Shown: piece by piece, positions 16,762 through 23,723 of the stretch
How positions within the stretch are numbered: position 1 is the first letter of the stretch
Layout of the letters: every line of letters starts with the position of its first letter
Assembly: GCF_004793545.1 (NCBI RefSeq)
Contig: NZ_SRYA01000053.1
Location: 1-32,733 of the forward strand
DNA length: 32,733 nt
Direction: 5' to 3'
DNA from: Petralouisia muris
GTDB taxonomy: Bacteria; Bacillota; Clostridia; Lachnospirales; Lachnospiraceae
The notes under the pieces: generated by a model
What the model was told of the DNA's origin: nothing
The model's input: only the letters and a program-made list of their open reading frames with translations
Database searches by the model: none
Position numbers and translations under genes: made by a program

Positions 16762-17439
16762 GTCAACACTTTACAACTCTTATCAGAAGACAGCTTATTA
16801 TCCGCTATGGAACGTGCCGGCTCAGAGGATATGGGAGATGATGTAGAGCGCAAGGGACTTGGCGCACCTGCGACAAGGGCGGACGTGATCGAGAAGTTAG
16901 TCAAGGACGGTTTTGTGAAGCGTGGGAAAAAGCAGATGATCCCCACAGAGGACGGAGTAAAGCTCATTACCGTACTTCCTGATATGGTTAAATCCCCGAA
17001 ACTTACCGCCGATTGGGAAAATGCCCGAAGTGCGGCGGTGATAAGGAAATTCGGTGCTTACTGCAAAAATAAGTGCGGCATGAACGTATCACGAGCAATG
17101 GGAGCAGCGCTTACCGACAGCCAAATAAAAAGTATGCTGGAGGGGAAAAAGACTCTTGTAAAAGGCTTGAAGGGGAAGAAAGGCAGTTATGATGCGTATC
17201 TTATCCCGGAGGGGATTGAAGATTATTCCTATACCAAAGACGGGAAGGAGATCAAAGTCACACAGTATAAGGTAAAGCTGGAATTTCCAAAAAGAAAAAT
17301 AACAGAAATTGCATTAAGTGGGGCATATGGAAAAATCTGTATGCTCTTAGCGAAAGGGAACTTTAGAACGAGAGCATACAACAAAACAAGGCGAAGCAGA
17401 GGGAGGAAGAAATTTAATGAAAATATGATAGAAATATGA
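16762..17439 (+). pseudogene. C-terminal fragment of ICE-type DNA topoisomerase III (TopB-like)
   Basis: Recognisable topoisomerase sequence begins without a start codon at 16762 (VNTLQLLSEDSLLSAMERAG) and continues SEDMGDDVERKGLGAPATRA, DVIEKLVKDGFVKRGKKQMI and LPDMVKSPKLTADWENA, which is the end of the type IA topoisomerase core (the gate/helical region after the active-site Tyr). A jump at WENA then joins the terminal domain (AYCKNKCGMNVSRAMGAALT, KGLKGKKGSYDAYLIPEGIE). The catalytic TOPRIM and active-site Tyr parts are missing. It is a leftover of an ICE topB-like gene. The last 38 residues after KLEFPKRK look non-native. Confidence 0.75.
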
Positions 17440-17493
17440 GGATGACTATGGTATTCTATTAGTGATACAAATCATAATTGGCGGGAGGTTAAA

Positions 17494-17910
17494 ATGGGAT
17501 TTAGATATAGTGGATTTAGATATAGTGGATTTGATGTAGGGTTTAGTGTATTTGGTATAATGTTTATCCTTGTATTTATAGTTATTATTGGAATCTTCGT
17601 TGTAACTATAGTAAAAGGCATAAGCACTTGGAATAAAAATAATAATTCTCCACGCTTAACAGTAGTAGCAGAAGTTGTGTCAAAAAGGATAGATGTCCCG
17701 CATCATAGACATGCAAACGCCGGAGATTTGACTGGTGCACATGGATACCATACCACTTTTTCTACTTGGTATTATGTGACTTTTCAGGTTGACAGTGGAG
17801 ATAGAATGGAATTATCTGTTTCAGGTTCTGAGTATGGAATGTTAGTTGATGGAGATAGGGGAAAACTATCTTTTCAGGGAACGAGATATTTATCTTTTGA
17901 GCGTTGTTAA
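17494..17910 (+). CDS. DUF2500 domain protein (single-pass membrane protein)
   Basis: 138 residues with GGGAGG upstream. Residues 18-45 are a membrane helix (FGIMFILVFIVIIGIFVVTI). The DUF2500 domain follows: LTVVAEVVSKRIDVPHHRHA, a variable loop, TWYYVTFQVDSGDRMELSVS and GDRGKLSFQGTRYLSFER. The family is widespread in Firmicutes and proteobacteria and forms a small extracytoplasmic or cytoplasmic beta domain of unknown role. The N-terminus contains an exact 15-bp tandem duplication giving FRYSGFRYSGF. It lies between two copies of the tnpW leader sequence and appears intact. Confidence 0.85.
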   Translation: MGFRYSGFRYSGFDVGFSVFGIMFILVFIVIIGIFVVTIVKGISTWNKNNNSPRLTVVAEVVSKRIDVPHHRHANAGDLTGAHGYHTTFSTWYYVTFQVDSGDRMELSVSGSEYGMLVDGDRGKLSFQGTRYLSFERC

Positions 17911-17994
17911 TTCTATTTTATGAACTGAGTAAGTCATGCTAATGCATGTTAGATACCCATTATCACAATCACAACTGAATAAGTAACACAGCGT

Positions 17995-18038
17995 CAGAGC
18001 GTATAGAAACAATCAAAAGTCTATGCGCTCTGTTTTTT
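17995..18038 (+). terminator. Hairpin terminator, also a copy of the tnpW leader
   Basis: CAGAGCG-TATAGA (17995-18007) pairs with TCTATG-CGCTCTG (18020-18032), followed by TTTTTTC. The right arm and following GTAAAGG match the sequence just before tnpW at 16553-16580. Confidence 0.75.
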
Positions 18039-18094
18039 CGTAAAGGCGGTTTAGGATTTTATTAGAATTATGTGTGTGAGTATGATAAATTATG

Positions 18095-18125
18095 TTGACT
18101 CTCACGTTGCGTGATAATGTATACT
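18095..18125 (+). promoter_or_regulatory. MerR-type promoter with 19-bp spacer
   Basis: TTGACT (18095-18100) and TATACT (18120-18125) are 19 bases apart, with the perfect dyad TCACG-TTG-CGTGA (18102-18114) in the spacer. Over-long spacers with a central dyad are the hallmark of promoters activated by MerR-family regulators through DNA untwisting. No MerR gene is adjacent; the nearest is at 20108. Confidence 0.75.
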
Positions 18126-18250
18126 TATTAAAGGGAATGAGATTAGCTAGCAAATTCTATGTATCCCTTTATTGGAGTAAGGAGTTGAAAATTCATAATG
18201 GAGTAATCCATATGAAAGGTACTTGAGAAATAAGAGCAAGTACCTTTTTT
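18126..18250 (+). ncRNA. Short leader or small RNA ending in a terminator
   Basis: The transcript expected from the promoter above would start near 18132. It contains a hairpin AAAGGGA (18130-18136)/TCCCTTT (18164-18170), several tiny start-stop frames including ATGAAAGGTACTTGA, and a strong terminator GGTACTTG (18218-18225)/CAAGTACC (18237-18244) with TTTTTT (18245-18250). This is the architecture of an attenuated leader, or of a stand-alone small RNA now that its gene is gone; what follows is only an ICE gene fragment. Confidence 0.5.
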
Positions 18251-18282
18251 GTATATAAATTATGGGAAGGAGCAGACAAAAA

Positions 18283-18423
18283 TTGAATAAAGTTTACCGT
18301 CACTGGTGGCAATGGTTCCTTATTTATGCCCAAAGACCGGATGCCACAGCTTGTGCGTCCATAGAGATATGGAATGAAAAAATGCACTGTTGGGTAAACC
18401 GGGGCGCAAAGGGGCGTATGACA
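18283..18423 (+). pseudogene. Fragment of an ICE ArdC-like/helicase protein
   Basis: From TTG 18283 the frame reads LNKVYRHWWQWFLIYAQRPD then ATACASIEIWNEKMHCWVNR and GAKG. The core IYAQRPDATA..IEIWN.KM..WVN.GAKG is the conserved N-terminal ArdC-like stretch of the very large ICE helicase/methylase proteins of Clostridia. The normal continuation is absent, and the frame runs straight into a tnpV tail. The ribosome binding site GGGAAGGAG upstream could still allow a 62-residue product, but it has no expected function. Confidence 0.6.
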
Positions 18424-18570
18424 GGGAGAACGCCAGAAATGCAGAAATTGACGAGGAAAGCAATGAGATGATGGACAGGCTTGTAAAACGGATGGCAGAA
18501 AGCGAGGGCATAACAGAGCAGTTAAAATCTGATGAATGGCTGTGCTGACTTCAAAAGATGAACAGCATCA
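18424..18570 (+). pseudogene. C-terminal fragment of a TnpV-like transposon protein
   Basis: In another frame the sequence reads NARNAEIDEESNEMMDRLVK then RMAESEGITEQLKSDE and, after a further break, KMNSIRGRAKE. This is the tail of the TnpV family ('M..R..EGITEQLKA...W...MN.I..RA.E'). Front and frame are lost. Together with tnpW, the topB tail and the ArdC-like piece it marks a collapsed second ICE. Confidence 0.6.
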
Positions 18571-18661
18571 GAGGCAGGGCGAAAGGCGAACTGCTTCCCG
18601 TTTTGGTAACGCCCATGTATATTTTATCATAGTGACAGGGTTTTGCAAGAGAGCTGAGAAG

Positions 18662-18691
18662 ATAGGGGCGCTTCGGCGCTCCTATTTTTTG
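18662..18691. terminator. Strong terminator at the end of hxlR-like gene and ICE remnant
   Basis: ATAGGGGCGC (18662-18671) pairs with GCGCTCCTAT (18676-18685) around a TTCG tetraloop, followed by TTTTTT. The stop codon of the minus-strand HxlR gene lies in the right arm. Confidence 0.85.
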
Positions 18692-19044
18692 TTTTGGGAA
18701 GGGCAGCATACAGGCTGTATGTCCAATCCGTCTAAATATGCTGTTCCCCAATCGCACATGACGTTCAGCACAGGTATTATACTTTTTCCGAAGGCGGTAA
18801 GCGAATAGATGGTTTTAGGCGGCTTTTCTGGAATCACTTCTCTGTTAATCATGCCGCAGTCTTCTAAATCATGGAGTTGACCAGAGAGCATTTTAGGGGT
18901 TGCTGTTGGGATAAGGCGCTGCAGTTCCATATAGTGTAATGGCTGTGACTTTAAATGCCACAATACCAGAGGTTTATACTTTCCGCCAATCAGAGACAGA
19001 GTAGCTTCTACGGGGCAGTTAAATTGTTTTTGTTCCATTTTCAT
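18682..19044 (-). CDS. HxlR-family transcriptional regulator
   Basis: 120 residues starting MKMEQKQFNCPVEATLSLIG; the ATG at 19044 is chosen because AGGAGA lies 6 bases upstream. The winged HTH core (GGKYKPLVLWHLKSQPLHYM, ELQRLIPTATPKMLSGQLHD, LEDCGMINREVIPEKPPKTI) is characteristic of HxlR. Cys near residue 10 in FNCPVEATL is the position used for thiol sensing by YodB/HypR-type members, and further Cys residues lie near the C-terminus (PVCCPSQ). It is divergent from the nitroreductase gene, the classic arrangement in which an HxlR regulator controls an oxidoreductase in response to reactive electrophiles or disulfide stress. Confidence 0.9.
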   Translation of the reverse strand: MKMEQKQFNCPVEATLSLIGGKYKPLVLWHLKSQPLHYMELQRLIPTATPKMLSGQLHDLEDCGMINREVIPEKPPKTIYSLTAFGKSIIPVLNVMCDWGTAYLDGLDIQPVCCPSQNKK

Positions 19045-19190
19045 TTTGGTTCTCCTAACTGCAAGGGTGCTATCATTTTTGAAAGTATCTATCAAAAAAG
19101 TGCCCTCTTGCGGAAGTGTATTTCAGCGTTACAATAGAGTTGTCAGTTGGTTTGGCATACTAAATATAACATAAGAAAGGATTTGATGCT

Positions 19191-19709
19191 ATGGATTTTA
19201 TAAACATTGCAAAACAGCGTTTCTCTGTACGCAGCTACACAGATCAGACAGTGGAAAAGGAAAAACTGGATAAAATTCTGGAAGCTGCCCATGTAGCTCC
19301 AACCGCCGCAAATCTCCAGCCTGTGCATCTGATTGTGGTGCAAAGCGAAGAAGGACTTGCAAAAATAGGACAGGGGGCAAACCTTTATGGTGCGCCGCTG
19401 GCAATTATCGTCTGCGCTGACCATGAAAAAGCCTGGGTGCGTCCGTTTGATAAGAAGCAGACCGGTGATATTGATACCTCCATTCTGACAGACCACATGA
19501 TGCTTCAGGCTACGGAGTTGGGACTTGGCTCTGTATGGATTTGCTATTTTAAGCCGGATGTTATCAGCAGGGAATTTGGCCTTCCTGACAATCTGGAACC
19601 CGTCAATATCCTTGCAGTTGGCTATTCGGACGAAGAAGCCGCTGATCCGAAACGCCATTCAAAGATGCGTATTCCTGTAAGCCAGTTGGTATCCTACGAA
19701 AATCTGTAA
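19191..19709 (+). CDS. Nitroreductase-family flavoprotein
   Basis: 172 residues starting MDFINIAKQRFSVRSYTDQT, preceded by AGAAAGG. The FMN-binding elements are visible: RFSVRSY at the N-terminus, AAHVAPTAANLQPVHLIVVQ, and the later ELGLGSVWICYF followed by LAVGYSDEEA. This is the short one-domain group of NAD(P)H-dependent nitroreductases that use FMN to reduce nitro compounds or quinones. It is divergent from the HxlR regulator by 146 bases, so it is probably its target. A terminator follows. Confidence 0.9.
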   Translation: MDFINIAKQRFSVRSYTDQTVEKEKLDKILEAAHVAPTAANLQPVHLIVVQSEEGLAKIGQGANLYGAPLAIIVCADHEKAWVRPFDKKQTGDIDTSILTDHMMLQATELGLGSVWICYFKPDVISREFGLPDNLEPVNILAVGYSDEEAADPKRHSKMRIPVSQLVSYENL

Positions 19710-19737
19710 TGAGAGCGATTGCAAACATTTGAATATG

Positions 19738-19774
19738 GAGCCGATACTTTATTTGATAAGGTATTGGCTCTTTT
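19738..19774 (+). terminator. Terminator after the nitroreductase
   Basis: GAGCCGATAC (19738-19747) pairs with GTATTGGCTC (19761-19770) with one G-T pair, followed by TTTTCC. Confidence 0.8.
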
Positions 19775-19775
19775 C

Positions 19776-20093
19776 CTAGTTTGTACAATCGGTGAAGATA
19801 AAGCGTGAGGGAAGCAGATTATGAAGCGGTTCCTGTCTGTATCTTGGAGAAGGAGATATGTCCATTCATACAATGGATAACTGTGCTTCCAAAATGGCAT
19901 TTCCGCTAAAGCATTACCGGGGAAATTCCGTTGTTATCAATTTGGAACTGGTATCAGAATATCCACCGCAGACATTGGCGGAGTGGAAATTCGTACCAGG
20001 CTTATTATTGACGAGGAAACAAAGTGGATTGCGGAGCGGATTTTTCAGAAAGGCTTGCTTGTGACGCAGCGTAATGATTTATAATAGATCACA
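19776..20093 (+). pseudogene. Unassigned coding remnant before the MerR operon
   Basis: No intact gene is convincing here. One frame can start at 19858 (MSIHTMDNCASKMAFPLKHY, then RGNSVVINLELVSEYPPQTL), resembling the 'KHYRGNSVVI' region of AraC-type regulators. A different frame ends with protein-like text IRISTADIGGVEIRTRLIID, EETKWIAERIFQKGLLVTQR and NDL at TAA 20081-20083. The two frames overlap, so a broken gene of unknown family is likely. The second frame runs through the MerR promoter at 20055-20085. Confidence 0.3.
20055..20085 (+). promoter_or_regulatory. MerR-type promoter of the MerR/ABC operon
   Basis: TTGCTT (20055-20060) and TATAAT (20080-20085) have a 19-base spacer containing the near-palindrome GTGACGC-A-GCGTAAT (20062-20075 region, ACGC/GCGT perfect). 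It lies 22 bases before the MerR start, so the operon is probably autoregulated by its own MerR protein. Confidence 0.65.
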
Positions 20094-20107
20094 GGAGGTG
20101 AAAGATT

Positions 20108-20908
20108 ATGGCAAAACACAGAGCAATACCGCCTGGTTTTTTGACAGTTGGAGAGGTGGCAAAGAAAACAGGAGTTACTGTCCGTACATTACAATACTAT
20201 GATAAAGAGGGCTTGCTCTCCCCATCAGCAGAAAGCGAAGGTGGGCGCAGACTTTATACAGATAAAGATGTAGTTACGCTTCATCAGATTATATCCTTAA
20301 AATCATTAGGGTTTTCTTTGGATGATATAAAGCAGCGCCTAATTTCTTTAGAAACACCGGCGGATGTTGCAAAGGCGCTTACGGAACAGGCTGACGACAT
20401 ACGGGGAAAAATCCAGCAGTTAACAGCTTCTTTGACAGCAATCGAACAGTTAAAAGCAGAAGTGCTGCAAATGCAGACAGTCAGCTTTAAGAAGTATGCA
20501 GATATTATTGTCAATCTACAAATGAAAAATGACTCTTACTATCTCATTAAACGTTTCGATGATGAAACCCTTGACCATATCCGTAATCAGTTTGATAAAG
20601 AAAGCGGCTTAAACTTTATGGACAGATTTAACTGTTTGAGTGATGAAATTGTTCAACTTCAAAAGGAAAGCGCGCCCCCTGAAAGTGAAAAATGCCAGCA
20701 GGTTGTAAAAGAATATTGGGATTTGATTATGGAATTTACGAACGGCGATATGAGTATGCTGCCGAAATTGATGGAAGTGGGCAATATTGGTACTGCTGCA
20801 AATGCCTGGGAAGAAAGACAGAAAATCGTAAACGACTATTTAGAGCCAGCTTTGCAAATCTACTTCTCAAAACTCGGCTTAAATCCCTTCGAGGAGGTAA
20901 AACGATGA
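20108..20908 (+). CDS. MerR-family regulator with large effector domain
   Basis: 266 residues, AGGAGGTGAAAGATT upstream of ATG 20108. The N-terminal MerR HTH is plain: LTVGEVAKKTGVTVRTLQYY (12-31), DKEGLLSPSAESEGGRRLYT, then the dimer helix with LKSLGFSLDDIKQRLISLET. Residues 130-266 form a helical effector domain resembling the TipAS/antibiotic-recognition type (FDKESGLNFMDRFNCLSDEI, VVKEYWDLIMEFTNGDMSML). It overlaps the ABC ATPase start by 4 bases. Members of this arrangement activate an adjacent ABC exporter when a drug or peptide binds. The promoter upstream has the matching 19-bp spacer. Confidence 0.9.
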   Translation: MAKHRAIPPGFLTVGEVAKKTGVTVRTLQYYDKEGLLSPSAESEGGRRLYTDKDVVTLHQIISLKSLGFSLDDIKQRLISLETPADVAKALTEQADDIRGKIQQLTASLTAIEQLKAEVLQMQTVSFKKYADIIVNLQMKNDSYYLIKRFDDETLDHIRNQFDKESGLNFMDRFNCLSDEIVQLQKESAPPESEKCQQVVKEYWDLIMEFTNGDMSMLPKLMEVGNIGTAANAWEERQKIVNDYLEPALQIYFSKLGLNPFEEVKR

Positions 20909-21720
20909 ATCGTGCAATAAAAGTTTGTGGATTAAAGAAAAGCTATGGCGGCCATACTGTTCTCAATGGACTTGATTTTCAAATCGAAAAGGGAGAAATT
21001 TTTGCCCTGCTGGGTGTGAATGGCGCAGGAAAAACCACATCTCTTGAATGCATTGAGGGCCTGCGAAAATATGACGGCGGCACAATTATTGTAAACGGGA
21101 AAATGGGTATTCAGCTGCAGTCATCATCTTTGCCTGCTCATATCAAACCGATGGAGGCTGTAAAGTTATTTGCAAAATGGAATAGGGAAAAGATTGATTA
21201 CACTATGCTCGATGCTCTCGGTATGAAAGAAATTAAAAAGAAACAGTATATCCAGTTATCCACAGGGCAAAAAAGACGGTTGCATCTCGCCCTTGCACTT
21301 ATTGGTAATCCAGATATTATTTTTCTTGATGAGCCGACTGCGGGTCTTGATGTGGAGGGCAGGCTTTCCCTCCATGAGCAAATCCAAAAGCTCAAATCAA
21401 GGGGAAAAACGATTGTTTTGGCAAGTCACGATATGGCGGAAGTAGAAACCTTATGCGATCGTATTGCCATTTTGAATCACGGAAATATTGTTTTTTGCGG
21501 TACAGCATCGGAACTGACAGACAAGGTTAGAAAAAAATATTTTATTCATATCAAAACGCAGCAAGGGGACAGCACTTTTGAAACGGACAATATTGAAGAT
21601 ACTTTGATTACCCTGCTAGGTGAGTTGAAACAAAAGGAAATTTCTGTATTAGATATTAAAGTTGATCGTGGCACGCTGGAACAGCATTTCATGGAAATAG
21701 CAAGGAGGAAAGCGGAATGA
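20905..21720 (+). CDS. ABC transporter ATP-binding protein (drug-efflux type)
   Basis: 271 residues from ATG 20905 (MNRAIKVCGLKKSYGGHTVL), with GAGGAGGTAAAACG upstream; frames reading further left lie within merR. Walker A is GVNGAGKTT (37-45), signature LSTGQ (118-122), Walker B IIFLDEP (138-144), then TAGLD and the H-loop ASHDMAEVE. The long C-terminal tail (YFIHIKTQQGDSTFETDNIE onwards) is typical of CcmA/DrrA-like ATPases of multidrug ABC exporters. It overlaps the permease by 4 bases, completing a MerR-ATPase-permease operon. Confidence 0.92.
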   Translation: MNRAIKVCGLKKSYGGHTVLNGLDFQIEKGEIFALLGVNGAGKTTSLECIEGLRKYDGGTIIVNGKMGIQLQSSSLPAHIKPMEAVKLFAKWNREKIDYTMLDALGMKEIKKKQYIQLSTGQKRRLHLALALIGNPDIIFLDEPTAGLDVEGRLSLHEQIQKLKSRGKTIVLASHDMAEVETLCDRIAILNHGNIVFCGTASELTDKVRKKYFIHIKTQQGDSTFETDNIEDTLITLLGELKQKEISVLDIKVDRGTLEQHFMEIARRKAE

Positions 21721-22427
21721 GTGGTTTTTTATATGGTGTAGCATTACAATGGAAATTGGATATACGAAGTAAATCTCTGTTAGTTACTTGTTATATTATT
21801 CCGCTTATTTTTTTTCTCCTTATGGGCGGTATCTTTACATCTGTTATGCCTGAAATGAGAAATACTCTCATACAATCTATGATTGTGATGGGCGTGTCAA
21901 TGGGGGCGTTTATCGGATTGCCGCCATCGTTGATTGAAACTTATGGAAGCGATATAAAAAAAGTTTATAAAGCAAACGGAGTACCGCTCTGTTTAGGTCT
22001 TATTACGATGTTTCTTTCCGCATTTTTCCATTTGATGATTACCTGTGTTGTGATAGTGCTGCTTGCGCCCGTCCTGTTTGAAGCAACTTTGCCGGCACAA
22101 CTTCCGAGCTTCTTTTTTGCATTTGCCATATACATTATTGTGTCGTTAAGCATTGGAAGTATTTTGGGGCTGATGATAAAAAATCAAGCGAAACTAACGA
22201 TGATAGCACAGTTAATTTTTTTGCCCTCAATTATGCTTTCGGGAATTATGTTCCCCATGGACTTGCTGCCCGATTTTCTTGAAACAACAGGACGTATGTT
22301 CCCCGCTTCCTGGGGATACCGATTGATGTTGGATCATGGCTTTTGCCTTGAAAATTTATGGTATTTAATCCTTGTCTTTTTTGTGGCGGTAATTATATGC
22401 GGGATACTTTTGAAGAAACTTTCTTAA
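21717..22427 (+). CDS. ABC-2 type permease (drug-efflux)
   Basis: 236 residues starting MSGFLYGVALQWKLDIRSKS, coupled to the ATPase by ATGA. Six hydrophobic segments are visible, with an ABC-2-like central region (QLIFLPSIMLSGIMFPMDLL, PDFLETTGRMFPASWGYRLM), the typical 'SGIMFP...LP....P.....' signature of DrrB/YhaP-like permeases. It should form the membrane channel with the ATPase. No clear hairpin terminator follows immediately; the next promoter is at 22486. Confidence 0.9.
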   Translation: MSGFLYGVALQWKLDIRSKSLLVTCYIIPLIFFLLMGGIFTSVMPEMRNTLIQSMIVMGVSMGAFIGLPPSLIETYGSDIKKVYKANGVPLCLGLITMFLSAFFHLMITCVVIVLLAPVLFEATLPAQLPSFFFAFAIYIIVSLSIGSILGLMIKNQAKLTMIAQLIFLPSIMLSGIMFPMDLLPDFLETTGRMFPASWGYRLMLDHGFCLENLWYLILVFFVAVIICGILLKKLS

Positions 22428-22485
22428 AATTAGAATTCGCTTTCAATTCTCTTAAGAAACATGGAAAAGACGGATTAATTTTAGA

Positions 22486-22538
22486 TTGACAAAAGCGACA
22501 ATGGTGTCGTATAATAAAAAAGACAATAATGTCGCTTT
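22486..22538 (+). promoter_or_regulatory. Promoter with twin operators for the GNAT/TetR operon
   Basis: TTGACA (22486-22491) and TATAAT (22510-22515) are 18 bases apart. The dyad CGACA-ATGG-TGTCG (22496-22509) fills the spacer and a second dyad GACA-ATAAT-GTC (22522-22533) follows the -10. A longer symmetry AAAAGCGACA (22491-22500)/TGTCGCTTTT (22529-22538) spans both. The downstream TetR regulator is the likely repressor. Confidence 0.8.
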
Positions 22539-22555
22539 TGAAGGAGGAATTGAAA

Positions 22556-23077
22556 ATGAAAGATTTTAAATTAAGGGCATGGAAAACAGAAGATGCGGAA
22601 TCATTAGCGCAAGCAGCAAATAATCCGAATATAGCAAAAAATTTACGAAACGTATTTCCCAGTCCATACACGTTAGAAGATGCGGTTTGGTTTATTAATG
22701 ACAGCATTGCCAATGCAAAAAAGAATCCAATTAATTATGCCATTGTGGTTGATGGACATGCTGCAGGCGGTATAGGAATATCTGTAAAAGACGATGTATA
22801 TGAAAAGTCTGGGGAGCTGGGCTATTGGCTTGAGGAAGATTTTTGGCATAAGGGTATTATGTCAGGAGCGGTGCAGATGATTTGTAAAGAAGCCTTTGAA
22901 AGATTAGATATTGTCCGTATATTCGCTGAACCATTTGCAGACAATGCAGGTTCAAGGGGCGTTCTTGAAAAGGCAGGGTTTACCTATGAGGGAACTATGC
23001 GAAACGGAGTATTTAAAAATGGGGAAATTCATTCTTATTGCATGTATTCCATTTTGCGGGAGGAAGTAAACAGCTGA
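22556..23077 (+). CDS. GNAT family N-acetyltransferase (RimJ/RimL-like)
   Basis: 173 residues from ATG 22556 (MKDFKLRAWKTEDAESLAQA), with GAAGGAGGA upstream. The RimJ/RimL-type GNAT fold is clear: LRAWKTEDAESLAQAANNPN, IAKNLRNVFPSPYTLEDAVW, the strand YAIVVDGHAAGGIGIS, ELGYWLEEDFWHKGIMSGAV for acetyl-CoA binding, and AEPFADNAGSRGVLEKAGFT. Members acetylate ribosomal proteins, amino acids or antibiotics; the substrate cannot be read from sequence. It is the first gene of an operon with a TetR regulator 1 base after its stop. Confidence 0.9.
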   Translation: MKDFKLRAWKTEDAESLAQAANNPNIAKNLRNVFPSPYTLEDAVWFINDSIANAKKNPINYAIVVDGHAAGGIGISVKDDVYEKSGELGYWLEEDFWHKGIMSGAVQMICKEAFERLDIVRIFAEPFADNAGSRGVLEKAGFTYEGTMRNGVFKNGEIHSYCMYSILREEVNS

Positions 23078-23078
23078 T

Positions 23079-23633
23079 ATGGGAAATAAGGGAGAAAAAA
23101 CAAAAGAGAAAATTCGTCAGGCGGCATATCAGTTATTTGCCCAAAAAGGCTTTAAAGAGGTAACGATGACTGATATCTGCGAAAAAACTGGACTGAGCAG
23201 GGGCGGACTTTACCGTTATTATTCGGGAACAGGGCAGATTTTTTCTGAAATTTTATCGGAGGAATATGTGATAGCAGACCGCATAGAAAAACAGGAAAGT
23301 GCAAAAATAATTTTAGAAGATATGCTGGAAGCGATAAGGCGTGAGATCATGGATAAAGAATTGTCTTTGAGCCTTGCAATCTATGAATACGCAAATCTTG
23401 GGAATGAGGAATTCTTTACGAACATCAATGACAGGGCAAAGAAGCGATGGATAAGTCTGCTTCATTATGGAATAGAAACAAGAGAGTTTAAAGATGTTGA
23501 TACAGAGCAGATTTCCGATTTGATTTTGTATTATTATCAAGGTCTGCGAATGTGGTCGAGAGTCATTTCATTTGAGGAACAGGTTGCGGAACATTATGTA
23601 AAAATTATCAAACAACTGTTGTTAGAGGAATGA
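23079..23633 (+). CDS. TetR/AcrR-family regulator
   Basis: 184 residues, MGNKGEKTKEKIRQAAYQLF at the start. The TetR HTH is plain (AQKGFKEVTMTDICEKTGLS, RGGLYRYYSGTGQIFSEILS). The C-terminal helices form a ligand-binding/dimer domain (AIYEYANLGNEEFFTNINDR, LYYYQGLRMWSRVISFEEQV). It follows the acetyltransferase by one base, which makes the pair an operon, and the twin dyads at 22486-22538 are its likely operators. The substrate of the acetyltransferase or a related metabolite would be the expected inducer. Confidence 0.9.
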   Translation: MGNKGEKTKEKIRQAAYQLFAQKGFKEVTMTDICEKTGLSRGGLYRYYSGTGQIFSEILSEEYVIADRIEKQESAKIILEDMLEAIRREIMDKELSLSLAIYEYANLGNEEFFTNINDRAKKRWISLLHYGIETREFKDVDTEQISDLILYYYQGLRMWSRVISFEEQVAEHYVKIIKQLLLEE

Positions 23634-23723
23634 TCGAAAAGTTTAAAATATTGTAATTTTTTCAAAATGTTTCATTGCATGGAATCTTTTTTACGGTTAT
23701 GATTTTATGAGGAGGTGTGCATG

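Noticed and set aside
20692-20904. N-terminal extension of the MerR-linked ABC ATPase
   Set aside because: It reads through merR in another frame with no ribosome binding site; ATG 20905 has a strong one and the usual ATGA overlap.
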